A stretch of 64,000 nt of DNA from Orientallactaga sibirica (lineage: Eukaryota > Chordata > Mammalia > Rodentia > Dipodidae): NCBI GenBank assembly GCA_036365145.1, contig JAEOAD010002231.1:4009501-4073500 (forward strand), read 5' to 3'. A program made the translations under genes and the position numbers. The notes beneath the pieces were generated by a model, which saw only the letters and a program-made list of their open reading frames with translations, made no database searches and was not told the DNA's origin. Every line of letters starts with the position of its first letter. Positions within the stretch are counted from its first letter, which is position 1. Positions 42,967 through 53,886 of the stretch are shown in pieces.

Positions 42967-43178
42967 GGCTGGAGAGATGGCTTAGCAGTTAAGGTGTTTG
43001 CCTGCAAAGCATAACGACCTGGGTTCGGTTCTCCAGTACCCATGTAAAGCCAGATGCACAAAGTGGCACATGCATCTGCAGTTTGTTTGCAGTGGCTGGA
43101 GGTCCTGGTGCGCCCATTCTCTCTCTCTGTCTTCACTTGCTGCTTGCAAATAAATAAATAAAAATATTTTAAAATATT
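42967..43178 (+). mobile_element. Dip-like SINE, short type, near consensus
   Basis: GGGCTGGAGAGATGGCTTAG head, ACCTGGGTTCGGTTCTCCAG, then TTGCAAATAAATAAATAAAA. Confidence 0.94.
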
Positions 43179-44349
43179 TATAAAAAGAAAATATAGATGG
43201 ATTTTCAGTCCATATAGCCCTTATATCAGGTTATTTTGATAAATGAAGTACTGTGAAGTATAAATAGCTTGTGCTTTATATTGAAAAAAAGATATACTTT
43301 TATTGAAGTTAATTTTTTAAACTTCTATATATTTCTTGATATCAAAAAACAAAACTAGTTTTATCTATTACTAAAGCTTCCTATAAAAATCTATATGAAT
43401 AGTTCTAGTAATGGTGTATGGGTGTATGTTGGTACTTGGCATAAATGTAGCTATTTGGTATAACATAATATTAGATAGAGGTTTCACATTCTATTCAATT
43501 TTCTCATGTGCTAGTACAAGTAATAAATTTTCAGCAACCTGAGACTAAGAAACAATAGATAACTTACACAATGATAGAATAAAATGTAATTTTAGACCAG
43601 TTGAAGGGAAGTCCTGACACTGGCCATGTCTTGTGTTTGTTGATGGGTGTGATAGAATTCATTAATTTATGTTTAGGGGTGCAGACTGATTGTTAACAAT
43701 AGAGAAATACCAGTGATATGGTGACTGCAACCATTTATCTTGTCTCTCGCCTAATAAATACCCTATTAATGTGATAGTGAGAGTAAAAAAGGGTAATCCT
43801 AACACAACAAAGGCACCCTTAGAGCTTGAGATTGCAAAATATTTTGTAAAAGAGGTTTGTAAAAGATGGATGTATGGCTATGATGCATCAGCTAAGTCTG
43901 TGTGCCCAAAGGATGTAGTTTAGGAGGAAGCCAAGTAGCTGTGCAGTACCCTGGGCACTGTGGGCATGTTGATACAGGAGGAGAAAGGGTAAGCAGAGGA
44001 TGTGGACCTCAACAAAGGGGCCTCATTTAATATAACTGTCAGCAGCACACAACTGTTTACCTTATAGGTCTGGGGACTGCATGTACATTAGTTCCTTTTT
44101 AGAAACTGGAATGTTGAAAAGGAAGTAGGATGGTCTGCTGGTGTCTTTTGATGCCCCATCTCTGCCGTTTGGCATTTAGGAACCCCAGTCACAGCCTCTT
44201 TCCTCTCCATCCCATCCCATCCTATCCTATCGTATCCTATCCTGTCCTATCGTCCACACGCTTGTTCCCATTGTACAGAATTCTCTTTTTATAAAAGTAT
44301 TTTATAAAATTATATATAAATTATTATTATATATATAATTATTTTATAA
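43179..44349. other. Intron 1 sequence with a CCTAT microsatellite
   Basis: Unique-looking; 44205-44252 is a (CCTAT/CCCAT)n tract and 44285-44348 is TA-rich. Confidence 0.4.
44205..44252. repeat. (CCTAT)n pentanucleotide repeat
   Basis: About nine pentamers of CCCAT, CCTAT, CGTAT and CCTGT type. Confidence 0.85.
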
Positions 44350-44500
44350 AATTATTCATTTATTTGAGAGATAGAGAGACAGAGAATGGGCATGCCAGGG
44401 CCTATAGCCACTGCAAATGAACTCCAGACACATGTGCCACCTTATGCATCTGGCTTATGTGGGTACAAGGCAATTGAACCTGGGTCTTAGGCTTTTCTAG
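44350..44500 (-). mobile_element. Dip-like SINE, antisense, head incomplete
   Basis: TTTATTTGAGAGATAGAGAG, GGGCATGCCAGGGCCTATAG, GAACCTGGGTCTTAGGCTTT; the final tRNA-like head is missing. Confidence 0.87.
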
Positions 44501-44612
44501 TTTCTTATTCTTAAACCACATAGCCAAGGATCACCTCAGCTATGCTTTTCTCCACTGTCACTCTACCATACTTCCCTTGTGAAGGTCACCATGACCTCCA
44601 TGCTGCAAACTT

Positions 44613-44810
44613 CTGTTTATTTATATTAATTAATTAATTAATTTGCAATCAGAAAGAGAAGAGAGACAGAGAGAATGGACACGCCATGGCCTCCAGCCAC
44701 TGCAAACAAACTCCAGATTCATGTGCCACTTCATGCATCTTTATCTGGGTGCTATGGAATCAAACCCACATTATTAGGCTTTGTAGGCAAGCACCCCATC
44801 TCTCCAGCCC
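44613..44810 (-). mobile_element. Dip-like SINE, antisense, 15-bp target duplication
   Basis: CCATGCTGCAAACTT at 44598-44612 and 44811-44825. GAGAATGGACACGCCATGGC and CACCCCATCTCTCCAGCCC. Confidence 0.94.
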
Positions 44811-45067
44811 CCATGCTGCAAACTTAATACTCAATTTTAAGTTCTCTCTCACATTGATCTCTTTCTACCTTGAAACACTTCCTTTCCCTTTCCCTTCACC
44901 CTTGCCCCTCGTATAGCATCTCTCTCAGATCTCATTTTTTTTTTTTTTTTGATATCTGTTTTGATGGCTTTTCTTCACATTCTTCCTTGTTGGACCCTTC
45001 TCACATTTCTGAACTCCAATTTGTGAAATACCCCATGTTTAATTCTAGGTTAACTTTTCTGTACTGT

Positions 45068-45290
45068 CTCTTTGGGCAGAGGTTGGCAAGCCTTTCTGTA
45101 AGGGACCACATAGGAAATATTTAGTCCATGTGAACCACCAATGCTCAGCACTGCCACTTTAGGTACAGCCCTAAATAGTAAGGGCGTAGGTGTAACTGTG
45201 TTTCAGCAAGATATTATCTACAAAAGCAGAGATAGGTCATGGGCTGGATATGTACTACTGACCAGAATTAAGTGGCCATAGCTGCTGTTC
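45068..45290. mobile_element. Ancient hAT-type MER element
   Basis: GAGGTTGGCAAGCCTTTCTG, GGACCACATAGGAAATATTT and ATTATCTACAAAAGCAG match in order a widespread eutherian DNA-transposon relic (reverse-complement order). The family name is not certain. Confidence 0.6.
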
Positions 45291-45699
45291 TAATGAGTAA
45301 TGAGTCCATCCCCTACTGTAGTTCCCAGACTTGTTCCACTTGCCTCATGTCTTCTTGAACTCATGATTTACATGTGCACTGAAGTATTTCTACTTAACTC
45401 AGAAGTATTTTACAGTTCACAGGCATGATGGCAGTCCTGATCTCCCACCCTGCCCAATTTGTTTCTCTGTCTTGATCAAATGAAAATAGTTAGCATATTC
45501 GTCACTTCAAATGTTGATTATTTCTCTGTAGTGACAGCACAAGAAGCCTCTCTTGTAGCTGTTTTTCAGTACACGATACACAGAAGCAGAACCTGATCCT
45601 CCTCACTGTAGTGTTGTACCACTTTCCAACCTTGCCTCTGCCCTTTCCCCTTTCCCCATAGGACTTAGAAGCCCTCTTGTCACTTCTCTTACTTTTATA

Positions 45700-46290
45700 T
45701 CACTAGCATATCCTGTGTTTGAAATGGACCCAGAAGACAATTCTTTGCTTCACCCTTGCCAGGGTATCCTGGCCACCCTCATCCTTACTGATCCTCACTT
45801 CACCCTCAGTCTGCTTTCCAGACCTGTTCAAAACCCCAGTGTTTTCTCTTTACTCAAAAGAAATTTGAAATATTACTTTGAATACATGGTCATTGAATAT
45901 TTGGCCTCTTCACACTCCCAGCCTTCGGTCCTGGTGTCCCTGCTAGTCTGGCCTCTGTGTTTCTTAATGTCTGTGCTGTTCTCTGCTCAGCACCTGGACT
46001 TCCTCTGCCTAAATGCTCCTTCCTTTAATAGTGCCTGAGAGAGAGCTCTAACCTGTCCATTCAGATGAAACATCAGCCTCTGTTACTCACTCTTCCTCTG
46101 CCCTGATTTGTTTCCCATGCATTGCTTATCATGTCTGCTGTGGTTTGTGCATACTCATTGCTTCTCTCCCCCCTCTGGATCTAACCTGTATGAGAGTGGG
46201 AGCTGGAATTTGTATTCCTGATGAATAGTGTTTGTATAGTGTATGTGCTCAGTAAATATTTACCAAATGAATTTATTTAAGGAAAAGTAC
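45700..46290 (+). mobile_element. LINE2 3' portion
   Basis: CTTTCCTCC-rich text with CTCCCAGCCTTCGGTCCTGG, then CTGTATGAGAGTGGGAGCTG and the end TGCTCAGTAAATATTTACCA then AATGAATTTA, the L2 3' end pattern. The 107-residue open frame at 45715-46038 lies in it. Confidence 0.65.
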
Positions 46291-46344
46291 TAAATAGGAA
46301 AACAAATGAGCAAAAAGAGAACTTGAATTGTATTTTTAACTTTT

Positions 46345-46540
46345 TACAGTATTTATTAGAGGGAGAAGAGAGAGAGAGGGAGAAAATAAACATGCCAGGG
46401 CCTCTTGCTACTGCAAACAAACTCTAGATGCATACACCACTTTGTGCATGTGGCTTTATATGGGTACTGAGGAATTGAACTCAGGCTGTCAGGCTTTGCA
46501 AGCAAGCAGCTTTAACTGCTGAGCCATCTCTCCAACCCAG
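46345..46540 (-). mobile_element. Dip-like SINE, antisense
   Basis: GAGAGAGAGAGGGAGAAAAT, AACATGCCAGGGCCTCTTGC, TGAGCCATCTCTCCAACCC. Confidence 0.9.
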
Positions 46541-47224
46541 GAGCTTAAATTTTAAATGTTTTTCTATTACCATTATCTGAGAACAGGGTAGCATTTTATT
46601 TTTTTCAGTAGTTGCTTTCACTTTTATTCATTTTTTTTAATTTATGAATACTGTTTCATGAACTAGTAGTTTCTAATACCTATATTATTTGACTCTCTTG
46701 TTTACAGTGATCATCTAAAAAATTGGTAATTTTCTTGTTTTACTTAGAGATAATGATGAAAATCCATCAGATAATTTAAAATCTGATGTACAATGTATAA
46801 GGGAAGACTTTTTTGACGTGCACCCTTGTGAAATGATGAGAAAGTGTAATAGATGGAACATAGCACAGGTTTTCTGTGTTCCCACAGTATGCTTATCTCT
46901 GCCTGTGCATACAACCATCTGTGGTTGCCTGGTTACCAGCCAGGGTAGAAAAGAAAATCCTAAGTTTGGAGGGGAAATCATGAAATAGGAAACAACTGTT
47001 GAATGATACTGAGTACTGGCTGCTTCTCCACAGGCTGGGGAGCCAATAGAAAGTATAAGAAGACAACAACAAGAACCAGCTACCAAACCTTTTCCTTCAG
47101 AACTCAATCCTGGTGATAGGTGCTAAGGTAGCTTGGGTGTGGTTAGGGGTCATTGTTTTCTTGGGCTATAGCCAAAGCTAATTATTATTATTTGTGACCC
47201 ACCTCCTTTTTTAAACAATTTGTG
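46541..47224. other. Intron 1 sequence, nothing recognised
   Basis: A 130-residue minus-strand open frame (46715-47107) has no recognisable domain and no supporting signals. Confidence 0.4.
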
Positions 47225-47239
47225 TGTATGTCTGTCTGT

Positions 47240-47415
47240 GCATGTGTGCGTGCATGTGTGTGTGCCAGGACCAATGACTGCTACAAACAAATAATAGATG
47301 CTTGTATTACTCTTGTATGTGGCTTATATTATATGAGTGGCTAGAGAATTGAACCCAGGTTGACAGGCTTTGCAGAAGAATGCCTTTAACCACTGAACCA
47401 ACTTCCTAGCCTCCC
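47240..47415 (-). mobile_element. Dip-like SINE, antisense, diverged, with GT-rich flank
   Basis: GTGTGCCAGGACCAATGACT, GAATTGAACCCAGGTTGACA, CACTGAACCAACTTCCTAGCC. Confidence 0.75.
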
Positions 47416-47502
47416 TCAGGGTTTATTATTTATTTGCTATTGTTTATTAAACCTGCTTCATATACTGTCATATCTATTTCTTTGTTTTTATCTATTTATA
47501 TA

Positions 47503-47642
47503 TATTTTTGAGACAAGGTCTTGCCATGTAGCCCTGGCCTGGTACTCACTATGTAGCTCAGGCTAGTCGCAAATTCAAAACAATCCTCCTGGCTTAACCT
47601 CCCAAGTGCTGAATTTTAGATGTGCACCTCGACACTTAGCTT
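47503..47642 (-). mobile_element. B1 SINE, old, antisense
   Basis: TTTTTGAGACAAGGTCTTGC, CTATGTAGCTCAGGCTAGTC, CCTCCCAAGTGCTGAATTTT. Confidence 0.85.
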
Positions 47643-47659
47643 TGGAATACTTTTAGAGT

Positions 47660-47870
47660 TTGAAAAGACAGAGCTCCAGTATACCTCTCACCCTGTTTCT
47701 TCTAATTCCACCATGGTTCATTGCCTTTGTGCGATTGTTCAAACCCAGAAACCAGCACTGGTGCATGCTCCTACAGGAACTCACCTGTAGTTCAGATCTT
47801 GCTTGTTTTCCACTAATATCCTCTTTCCATTTCAGCATTCAGTTCACTATATGACATTACATTTAATTGT
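47660..47870 (-). mobile_element. Old L1-like 3' UTR fragment
   Basis: GAGCTCCAGTATACCTCTCA and CCAGAAACCAGCACTGGTGC resemble antisense L1M 3' UTR text. Weak. Confidence 0.35.
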
Positions 47871-47965
47871 ATTTTCTTAGTTCACCCAATCTATTACAAT
47901 TTCGTAGTTTTTGTTCTCCTTGCCAAATTTATTCAGTCGTTTTTTTTTTTTTTTTTGTATCATTG

Positions 47966-48112
47966 TGATGCTCAGCATGGTGGTTTACACCTATAATCCC
48001 AGCACTGGGGAAGCTGAGGCAGGATGATTCCTGTGAATTCACGGCCAGGCTGGGCTATGGAATGACTTCCAGGTCAGCCTGGACTAGACTGAGATCCTGC
48101 TTCAAAAAGAAA
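47966..48112 (+). mobile_element. B1 SINE
   Basis: GCTCAGCATGGTGGTTTACA, CCCAGCACTGGGGAAGCTGA, GAGATCCTGCTTCAAAAAG. Confidence 0.88.
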
Positions 48113-48113
48113 C

Positions 48114-48296
48114 ATTGACTAGGTGTGGTGGTGCACTCCTTTAATCCTAGCATTTGGGAGGCCAAAGTTGCTGCGAATTCAAGGCCAGCCCCAGACTACA
48201 TAGTGAATTCTAGGTCAGCCTAGAGTAGAGGGAAACCCTACTTCGGGAAAAAAAAAAAAAAAAACAAACAAAAAAACAATTAACAAACAAAAAAAC
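48114..48296 (+). mobile_element. B1 SINE
   Basis: ACTAGGTGTGGTGGTGCACT, AAGGCCAGCCCCAGACTACA, then an A-rich tail. Tandem to the previous B1. Confidence 0.9.
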
Positions 48297-48499
48297 ACAG
48301 AGTTCTGACAGTGTATCATTGGTGATTCTTATATACTTATTTTACACTTTGTGTTCTAAATCCATTATGTTGTTTCTTAAGTTGTTCAGTTTTAGGTTTT
48401 TGAAAGCTTTCTTAAGTTGGCTCACATTTCTCGTTAACATTTCTCTAGCTTTTCATTGAGTACTTGGTTGAAGTTTTGTGTGTTTGTTTTTTACTTTAA

Positions 48500-48735
48500 T
48501 AAGGCTTTATTTACTGTGTTGCCCAGGTTGTATGTAGGCTTTGGGGCTCAAGCAAATCCACCTGCCTCAGCCTCTTACACAACTGGGATTGAAGTGCCAT
48601 ACCACTGTTCCTGGCTCTCAGGATGGTATTTTAAACATTTTTTTTCTTAAAATAGTACCGGGCATCCACTCTAGATTCTGGTATATGTTAGGCAAGTGGT
48701 CTACCTACTACTAAGCTATATCTATGACCCTATGA
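48500..48735 (-). mobile_element. Old B1-like plus ID-like unit (B4-like), antisense
   Basis: 48513-48622 is an old antisense 7SL-type unit (TGTGTTGCCCAGGTTGTATG). 48655-48733 (GGTATATGTTAGGCAAGTGG then CTACTAAGCTATATC) reads as an antisense ID-type tRNA-Ala-derived head. The order fits an antisense B4 (ID head plus B1 tail), but two separate elements are possible. Confidence 0.5.
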
Positions 48736-48739
48736 GATG

Positions 48740-49072
48740 GCCAGGCTTATCGTATGTAGTCTTTTTCCCAACATGACTACCAGCCCCCTCTTCCAGGGAG
48801 TTTTCTCCGCTGAGAACAGTATTTAGAAACCAAGTTCTGGGTGCAGGATGTTGTCCACTGATGTTAGAGTGTCAGCCAGTCCTTGTTTGTTTTGTTAAAA
48901 TATTATTAAAGCTGAAAGTTGAAAATTAAGATAAGTGATAGTGGGAGAGAAGTAAAACATACCCTGGCTTAAGAAATTCCAAAGTGAAAATTTTGTATGG
49001 CTATAATAAACTCAGTTTTTGGAAACAAATACAGTAAAAGTGTGTGTTTGATCATTGCATTTATTTAAGTAA
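48740..49072. other. Intron 1 sequence, nothing recognised
   Basis: No exon or repeat that I can name. Confidence 0.4.
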
Positions 49073-49074
49073 CA

Positions 49075-49420
49075 TTTACTTTTTTATGTGCATCTGTGTG
49101 TATGCGCATATGTATGTGTGTGTTGATGGACCAGGGTCTGTGTCTGTTGCAACTACATGCCCATGTTGAGTGTCTGGGGAATTGAACCTGGGCTAGCAGG
49201 CCTTGCCAGCAAGCACCTTTAACATCCGAGCCATCACTCCATTTATTTACTTATTTGCAAGCATAGAGAGCAAATGAATGTGTGCACCAGGGTCTGTAGT
49301 TGCTGCAGATTGATGCACTACTTTGTGCATCTGGCTTTACGTGGGTACCTAGGTCATTAAACTTTTCAGGCAAGTGTCTTTGCAGGCAAGTGTCTTAGCC
49401 ACTGAGCCTCTTTCCACTCC
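49075..49420 (-). mobile_element. Two antisense Dip-like SINEs, diverged
   Basis: First 49075-49238 (GGACCAGGGTCTGTGTCTGT, CCGAGCCATCACTCCA). Second 49241-49420 (GTGTGCACCAGGGTCTGTAG, CACTGAGCCTCTTTCCACTCC) with an internal 17-bp duplication around GCAGGCAAGTGTCTT. Confidence 0.78.
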
Positions 49421-49467
49421 CTTGAAAGTATTTTAAATACATGCTTCAGTATAACACTTTTAAGGTG

Positions 49468-49683
49468 TGGGCTGGAGAGATGGCTTAGGGATTAAGGCAC
49501 TAGCCTGCAAAGCCAGAGAACCCAGGTTTTATTTCTCAGGACCCACGTAAGCCAGATGCACAAGGTGGCACATTCTTCTGAAGTTTGTTTGCAGTGGCTG
49601 AAGGCCCTGGCACACTCATTCTCTCTCTCTCTCTCTCTCTCTATCTACCTCTTTTTCTCTCTAGTAAATAAATAAATAAAAAT
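49468..49683 (+). mobile_element. Dip-like SINE, short type
   Basis: GGGCTGGAGAGATGGCTTAG, ACCCAGGTTTTATTTCTCAG, CT run, TAGTAAATAAATAAATAAAA. Confidence 0.93.
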
Positions 49684-49689
49684 TGAACT

Positions 49690-49780
49690 TCTAAGATGTG
49701 AGTTCAAGGCCACCCTGAGACTATATAGTGAAATCCAGGTCAGCCTGGGCTAGAGTAAGACGTACCTCAGAAAACCAGAA
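49690..49780 (+). mobile_element. B1 SINE, 3' part only
   Basis: GTGAGTTCAAGGCCACCCTG to AGTAAGACGTACCTCAG. Confidence 0.85.
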
Positions 49781-49990
49781 AGAAAAGCAAATTTTCCAAC
49801 GGAGAGAGAAGTCAGCACCCACAACTGTTGGCTATCCCCACAATACATGACCCACATTCCCCAATGAGGAGGGGTTCCTTCGGAGGGGGAGGACAGGGAG
49901 GAGGCTATTGAAAGCACCAACATGAATGTAAAGTTAAAATTTAAAAAAAAAAAAAGAAATAAAATAAAATTAAAAAAAAAAAACAAAACA
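49781..49990 (+). mobile_element. L1 3' end with poly-A, 5'-truncated
   Basis: GACCCACATTCCCCAATGAG, GGGGGAGGACAGGGAGGAGG and CATGAATGTAAAGTTAAAA followed by an A-rich tail; reverse complement of text at 23370-23460. Typical short L1 end insertion. Confidence 0.7.
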
Positions 49991-49995
49991 GAGAG

Positions 49996-50150
49996 AAGCC
50001 AGGTGTGGTGGCGCACGCCTTTAATCCCAGCACTCGGGAGGCACAAGGTAGGAGGATTGCTGTGAGTTCGAGGCCACCTGAGACTACATAGTGAATTCCA
50101 GGTCACCCTGGACTAGAGTGAGACCCTACCTCAAAAAAACAAAAAGAGAG
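49996..50150 (+). mobile_element. B1 SINE, near consensus
   Basis: AGCCAGGTGTGGTGGCGCAC, AGTTCGAGGCCACCTGAGAC, GAGTGAGACCCTACCTC. Confidence 0.93.
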
Positions 50151-50937
50151 AGACAGAGAATCTTCTAAGATAAGATAGTTTCTGCTATTAAAGTTTGTTT
50201 TTACAACTTGAGCCCCCCCTCCTTGGGAAAGAGCATTCCTGGAAGGTTTAAATCTAATCCTGACATTGTGGTTGCTTATGCTCAGTCCCAAACTTTGGTG
50301 TCATAGCTGGTTAGCTCAGCACCCATTCAGAATCTATAAATGATCCCATTTTGGGTTGTACGGTAGGCTTTACCAAACCCTCTCGCCACCATTATGGCAG
50401 AAGTTCTCTGCACTTTTTCCTCTTTCCTTCTCTTAATCTACTAAAATCTCTGTAGGTTTGTTTTATAATATTGGCATCCTTACAGCTTTGAGTGAAAACA
50501 TGATTTGTTTCTTTAATAGCATGAAGCCTTTGGACCTACCTTCCTATGCATTGCAGGTGGAAACTGGGAACTGTATTTTTAGGTTTCCCCTAAGGAAATT
50601 GACATCAGTTTTAATCTAACACACTTAGTAATTACTCTCTTTTCAAAGTTAGATTTTTCATATTCTGAGTTTTAGTCTACTTTAGTCATTTCCTGCTTAG
50701 AGTGTTATAAGCTACATAAAATGTTTTAATTAAATAATTTCAGCAACTAGGTATGGTTTAGTTGGTATTTAGTTCTCTTTGGTCTTCAGATAGGAACCAA
50801 CTCTTTAAAAGCTGAGTTAAGCTTTAAATTTGTAAAGTTAGCTTTGACAAAGTATATAAGCTCAGAGTTAGATGAGAATGTTATTACTATGAAGAACAGG
50901 GTACCAATGCTTTAATTCTGCTGGTTCTCCTTTGCAG
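50151..50937. other. 3' end of intron 1
   Basis: Repeat-free sequence leading to the exon 2 acceptor; nothing else recognised. Confidence 0.5.
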
Positions 50938-51002
50938 AAAATGTAGCTGGTCACTACATTTCCCCCTTCCACGATATTCCTCTGAAGGTGGACTATAAAG
51001 AG
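50938..51002 (+). CDS. PPA2: PPA2 coding exon 2
   Basis: 65-bp exon after a CTCCTTTGCAG acceptor and before GTATTA. It completes Lys52 across the phase-1 junction and encodes residues 53-73, [17 protein letters not shown] then DYKE. The [11 protein letters not shown] stretch is the conserved N-terminal strand region of eukaryotic soluble (family I) pyrophosphatases, and the same segment occurs in PPA1. The exon is isolated in repeat-poor sequence about 0.8 kb from the nearest SINE on the left. No frameshift or stop. Confidence 0.96.
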
Positions 51003-51339
51003 GTATTATTTTAATTTATTTTGGGGATGGAAAACTTCTTGTAGAGAGTAGCATTAAAATAAGTACTTCTACTGGCACATTAAAATGCTTCTGTGGGATC
51101 ACCTTGAAAGGAAAGAACATGGTTGGCAGTCAGGAAGAGAAATTGGAGTTATACCAGGTTGTAAGCCTCCTTTATGAATTAACATTGTGTGAGGGTAGGA
51201 GAAAGGGGTGTTAGTGATCTGTGAAGCTTAGGATTTGATAGGAAATAAAGATTGAGGTATAGCAATATAAGAAATTAATAGGTTTATTTTTGATAATCAT
51301 ATAGTTAAAATTTTTGGATGATTTCTATTTTCTATCACT

Positions 51340-51525
51340 TTGTGAACATACTATTTCCTTTAGTCCTCATGAGTTGCTGTTATTTATTATCTCCAAGGGC
51401 ACTGAGGGTAAAGACGTTTTGTTGACTTATTTAATATCACACAGCTACTAAGTGCCAGAGTCAAGTGACTCCAAGTGAACTGGCCTTTCTGTTCACAGAG
51501 CTCAGGCTCCTAAACCAGTTTGTGA
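51340..51525 (+). mobile_element. MIR SINE in intron 2
   Basis: CCTTTAGTCCTCATGAGTTG and ATCACACAGCTACTAAGTGC then AGAGTCAAGTGACTCC follow the conserved MIR core and tail. Confidence 0.7.
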
Positions 51526-52527
51526 AATAAGTGTTAGAGAAATAAGGCTGGGGAAAATGTAGTGCTTCACTATTTATTCTCCTAAAACTCAATGTCACTT
51601 AATAGTTATTATTGGGCCAGTCAAATAGGAGTATCCCAAACACTATTCTTGGAGAAATGAAAAGGCCTAACTTAATATCGGGGCATTCAGGTACTGTGCG
51701 CAGTGCTCAACAGGCATTATTGTTTGCCCTTGGCCACAAATGCAGGTTGTTGTTGAATTTAGGTGCTCAAACTCCAGAGCTCTGTACTTCACTTCTCTTG
51801 TGCAGTGCCCAGCCCATTACTGTAAATATTCTGCTCTAAGATGAGGAGTCATGCAGTCTTCACAGAGAAAGAAACCAGAAACCACAGAAATAACTCTTGT
51901 TACTGTATATGTCTCTCTGAGTGGTAGAGATGGTGTGTTTCTTTTTGTCCAGTGAACTATCAAAACTATATCTCAAGTTTCCCAACTCTTCTCTTTACTT
52001 TTGGCTCAAGTGTGTACATTTTCATGTATTTGTTGGGTAAATAATTGTTGCATGCTTATCATTAGCCACACACTGTATCAGGCATGGGCATGCAGTGCTG
52101 ATTAAGATAATGCACTTCATGGTCAGCTGGAAGAGATAAGACCAGACAGACAGCCATAAAATAGAACAGTCAGATAATGTTAAGTATTATAAAGCCAAAT
52201 GCTGAATGAAGAGTGACTAGTGGTGGCCTTGTGTGTGGTTCACTATAATAAAGTCTGTGTACCCCATAACAGTAAGAATAATGAAGCTGCATTTTTGAGA
52301 GTCATGGAATGAGTAAGAATGGAGGTGGAACAAAAAAGAAACATTTCTGTGGGAATAACATTCTGTGTAAGGAGATAGGTTTGAGGGATTTGGAATTTGG
52401 GGTTGAGCACAATTGAGGAAAAGGCAAGGCAAATTGTAATGTGAAATGCCACTGAATTCCTGAGACCCTGAAACTGATACACATGGTGGTTATATCCATA
52501 AGTTTCCCTGCTTTTAAGTTTGAAAGA
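51526..52527. other. Intron 2; decayed mammalian repeats
   Basis: 52030-52235 (GCATGCTTATCATTAGCCAC, ATCAGGCATGGGCATGCAGT) resembles an old mammalian repeat that I cannot name with confidence. 51612-51839 is an unsupported open frame. Confidence 0.35.
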
Positions 52528-52677
52528 TTTTTTTTTCAAGGTAGAATCTCACTCTGCCCCAGGCTAACCTGTAACTCACTCTGTAGTCCCAAGTTGACCT
52601 CAAACTCACAGCAATCCTCCTATCTCTACCTTCTCCCTAGTGCTGTGATTAAAGGCATACACCACCATACCCGGCTC
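52528..52677 (-). mobile_element. B1 SINE, antisense
   Basis: TCAAGGTAGAATCTCACTCT, CCCTAGTGCTGTGATTAAAG, CACCACCATACCCGGC. Confidence 0.9.
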
Positions 52678-53198
52678 CAGAAATATTTTATTTTTTGCTT
52701 ATTTTGTTTCTTCATAAGTGTCATTTTGCTGTGTAAATGTTACGTAGACTGGATGTACATTTGTGAATGATAATTTTTCTTCCCAATCCTCCACACAGTC
52801 TGGTTTCATTTAAAAATGCTTAGTGTAGGCATACTAATCACACCTTGGTAGAATTCATACGCAGGAGGTGTAGCTGAGCACTTTCATGGCTTGTTAGTCA
52901 TGCTCCCTGGAGTTTCATTTCAATAATGAAATGACTGTTTTAAGCATAATCACTGGAAACTGCCAATCTTTCTTTGAAGACTGAGCAGAGCCTTTGTTTG
53001 TTTTGTGAAAACTTGGGAACTATACTTGAAAGAGATTTGGCTTTTCTGATAATTTATTTTATAAAACACTTTGATCCTGTGTCCCATGCCGAGGGACGGA
53101 CTGACCACACAGTACTGACAGGCACTCTGGTGTGGTCCAGTTCTGGACAGTGTCTAACTGAGCATGCATGCAGTGGCTATGTTTTTATTGTCTACAGT

Positions 53199-53230
53199 AC
53201 ATATATATATATATATATATTGTGTGTGTG
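53199..53230. repeat. (TA)n(TG)n microsatellite just upstream of exon 3
   Basis: About eleven AT units then five TG units; ends 38 bp before exon 3. Confidence 0.9.
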
Positions 53231-53268
53231 AAATGTTATAGCTCTAAATACTGTTTTTTCTTTTATAG

Positions 53269-53313
53269 GAAAGTGGTATTCCCACAAAGAAAGCACGAAA
53301 TGATGAAGATGAG
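53269..53313 (+). CDS. PPA2: PPA2 coding exon 3 (45 bp)
   Basis: Fifteen codons, residues 74-88 (ESGIPTKKARNDEDE), flanked by TTTTATAG and GTATAT. Phase 0 on both sides, so skipping would keep the frame. It encodes the charged loop that links the N-terminal region to the first catalytic strand and is not expected to carry active-site residues. A TA/TG microsatellite ends 38 bp before the exon, close to where a branch point would normally lie. Confidence 0.95.
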
Positions 53314-53487
53314 GTATATCTTAAAGTTTTTATTTTCTAGTAATTTTTATCTGTTCTAAAGACTTGGCTGATGGTTTGCATTTCTAACAGGCTTCGAATT
53401 TTTCCTTCTAAGACTCTGATGTGGATTCTGAAGGCTTTTTTTCTAGAATCCCTCGAAAGCAGCTAGGGTAATATCACAATTGAATTA

Positions 53488-53700
53488 TTTTCATTGTGGT
53501 GAAATATTCACAGCATGAACTTTACCACTTTAACCTTTTCAGAGTATTCAGTTCAGTGGTAGTAAGTGCTCTGCAGTCCCCACCGGAGTCTTTTATCCAC
53601 CCGAACAGTACCATCACCTCCCAGTGCTTCCTCCTCTGATAACCACTATTCTGCTTTGTCTCATGGCCTGACTATTCTGAGATTGTTCTGGAGTTTTCTA
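53488..53700 (-). mobile_element. Old L1M-like 3' UTR fragment in intron 3
   Basis: GTGGTGAAATATTCACAGCA, TTCAGTTCAGTGGTAGTAAG and CTCCTCTGATAACCACTATT follow an ancient L1 3' UTR read on the opposite strand. Confidence 0.55.
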
Positions 53701-53886
53701 AGTGAGAAACCCAAGAAACCCACAACAGGAACCCAGATTTTGGTAGTAAATTATTTAGTCCTAATAGATGACTAAAGTAAATGTCATGAAAATCATTTCT
53801 CTTCATAGTTTAAGTTATGACAGAGGAAATAGTTTGAGAGTGTTTCAGAATTAAGGCACAATAGTCTTTCAAGAGTAGAAAAACCC

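Noticed and set aside
45715..46038. 107-residue open frame in intron 1
   Set aside because: It overlaps the L2 3' portion and shows no recognisable domain or splice context.
46715..47107. 130-residue minus-strand open frame in intron 1
   Set aside because: No domain, no promoter or splice evidence, and length not remarkable for chance in this amount of DNA.
53388..53470. Possible alternative exon after CTAACAG in intron 3
   Set aside because: An acceptor-like TAACAG is present, but there is no good GT donor and the frame contains a stop; it does not match known PPA2 sequence.
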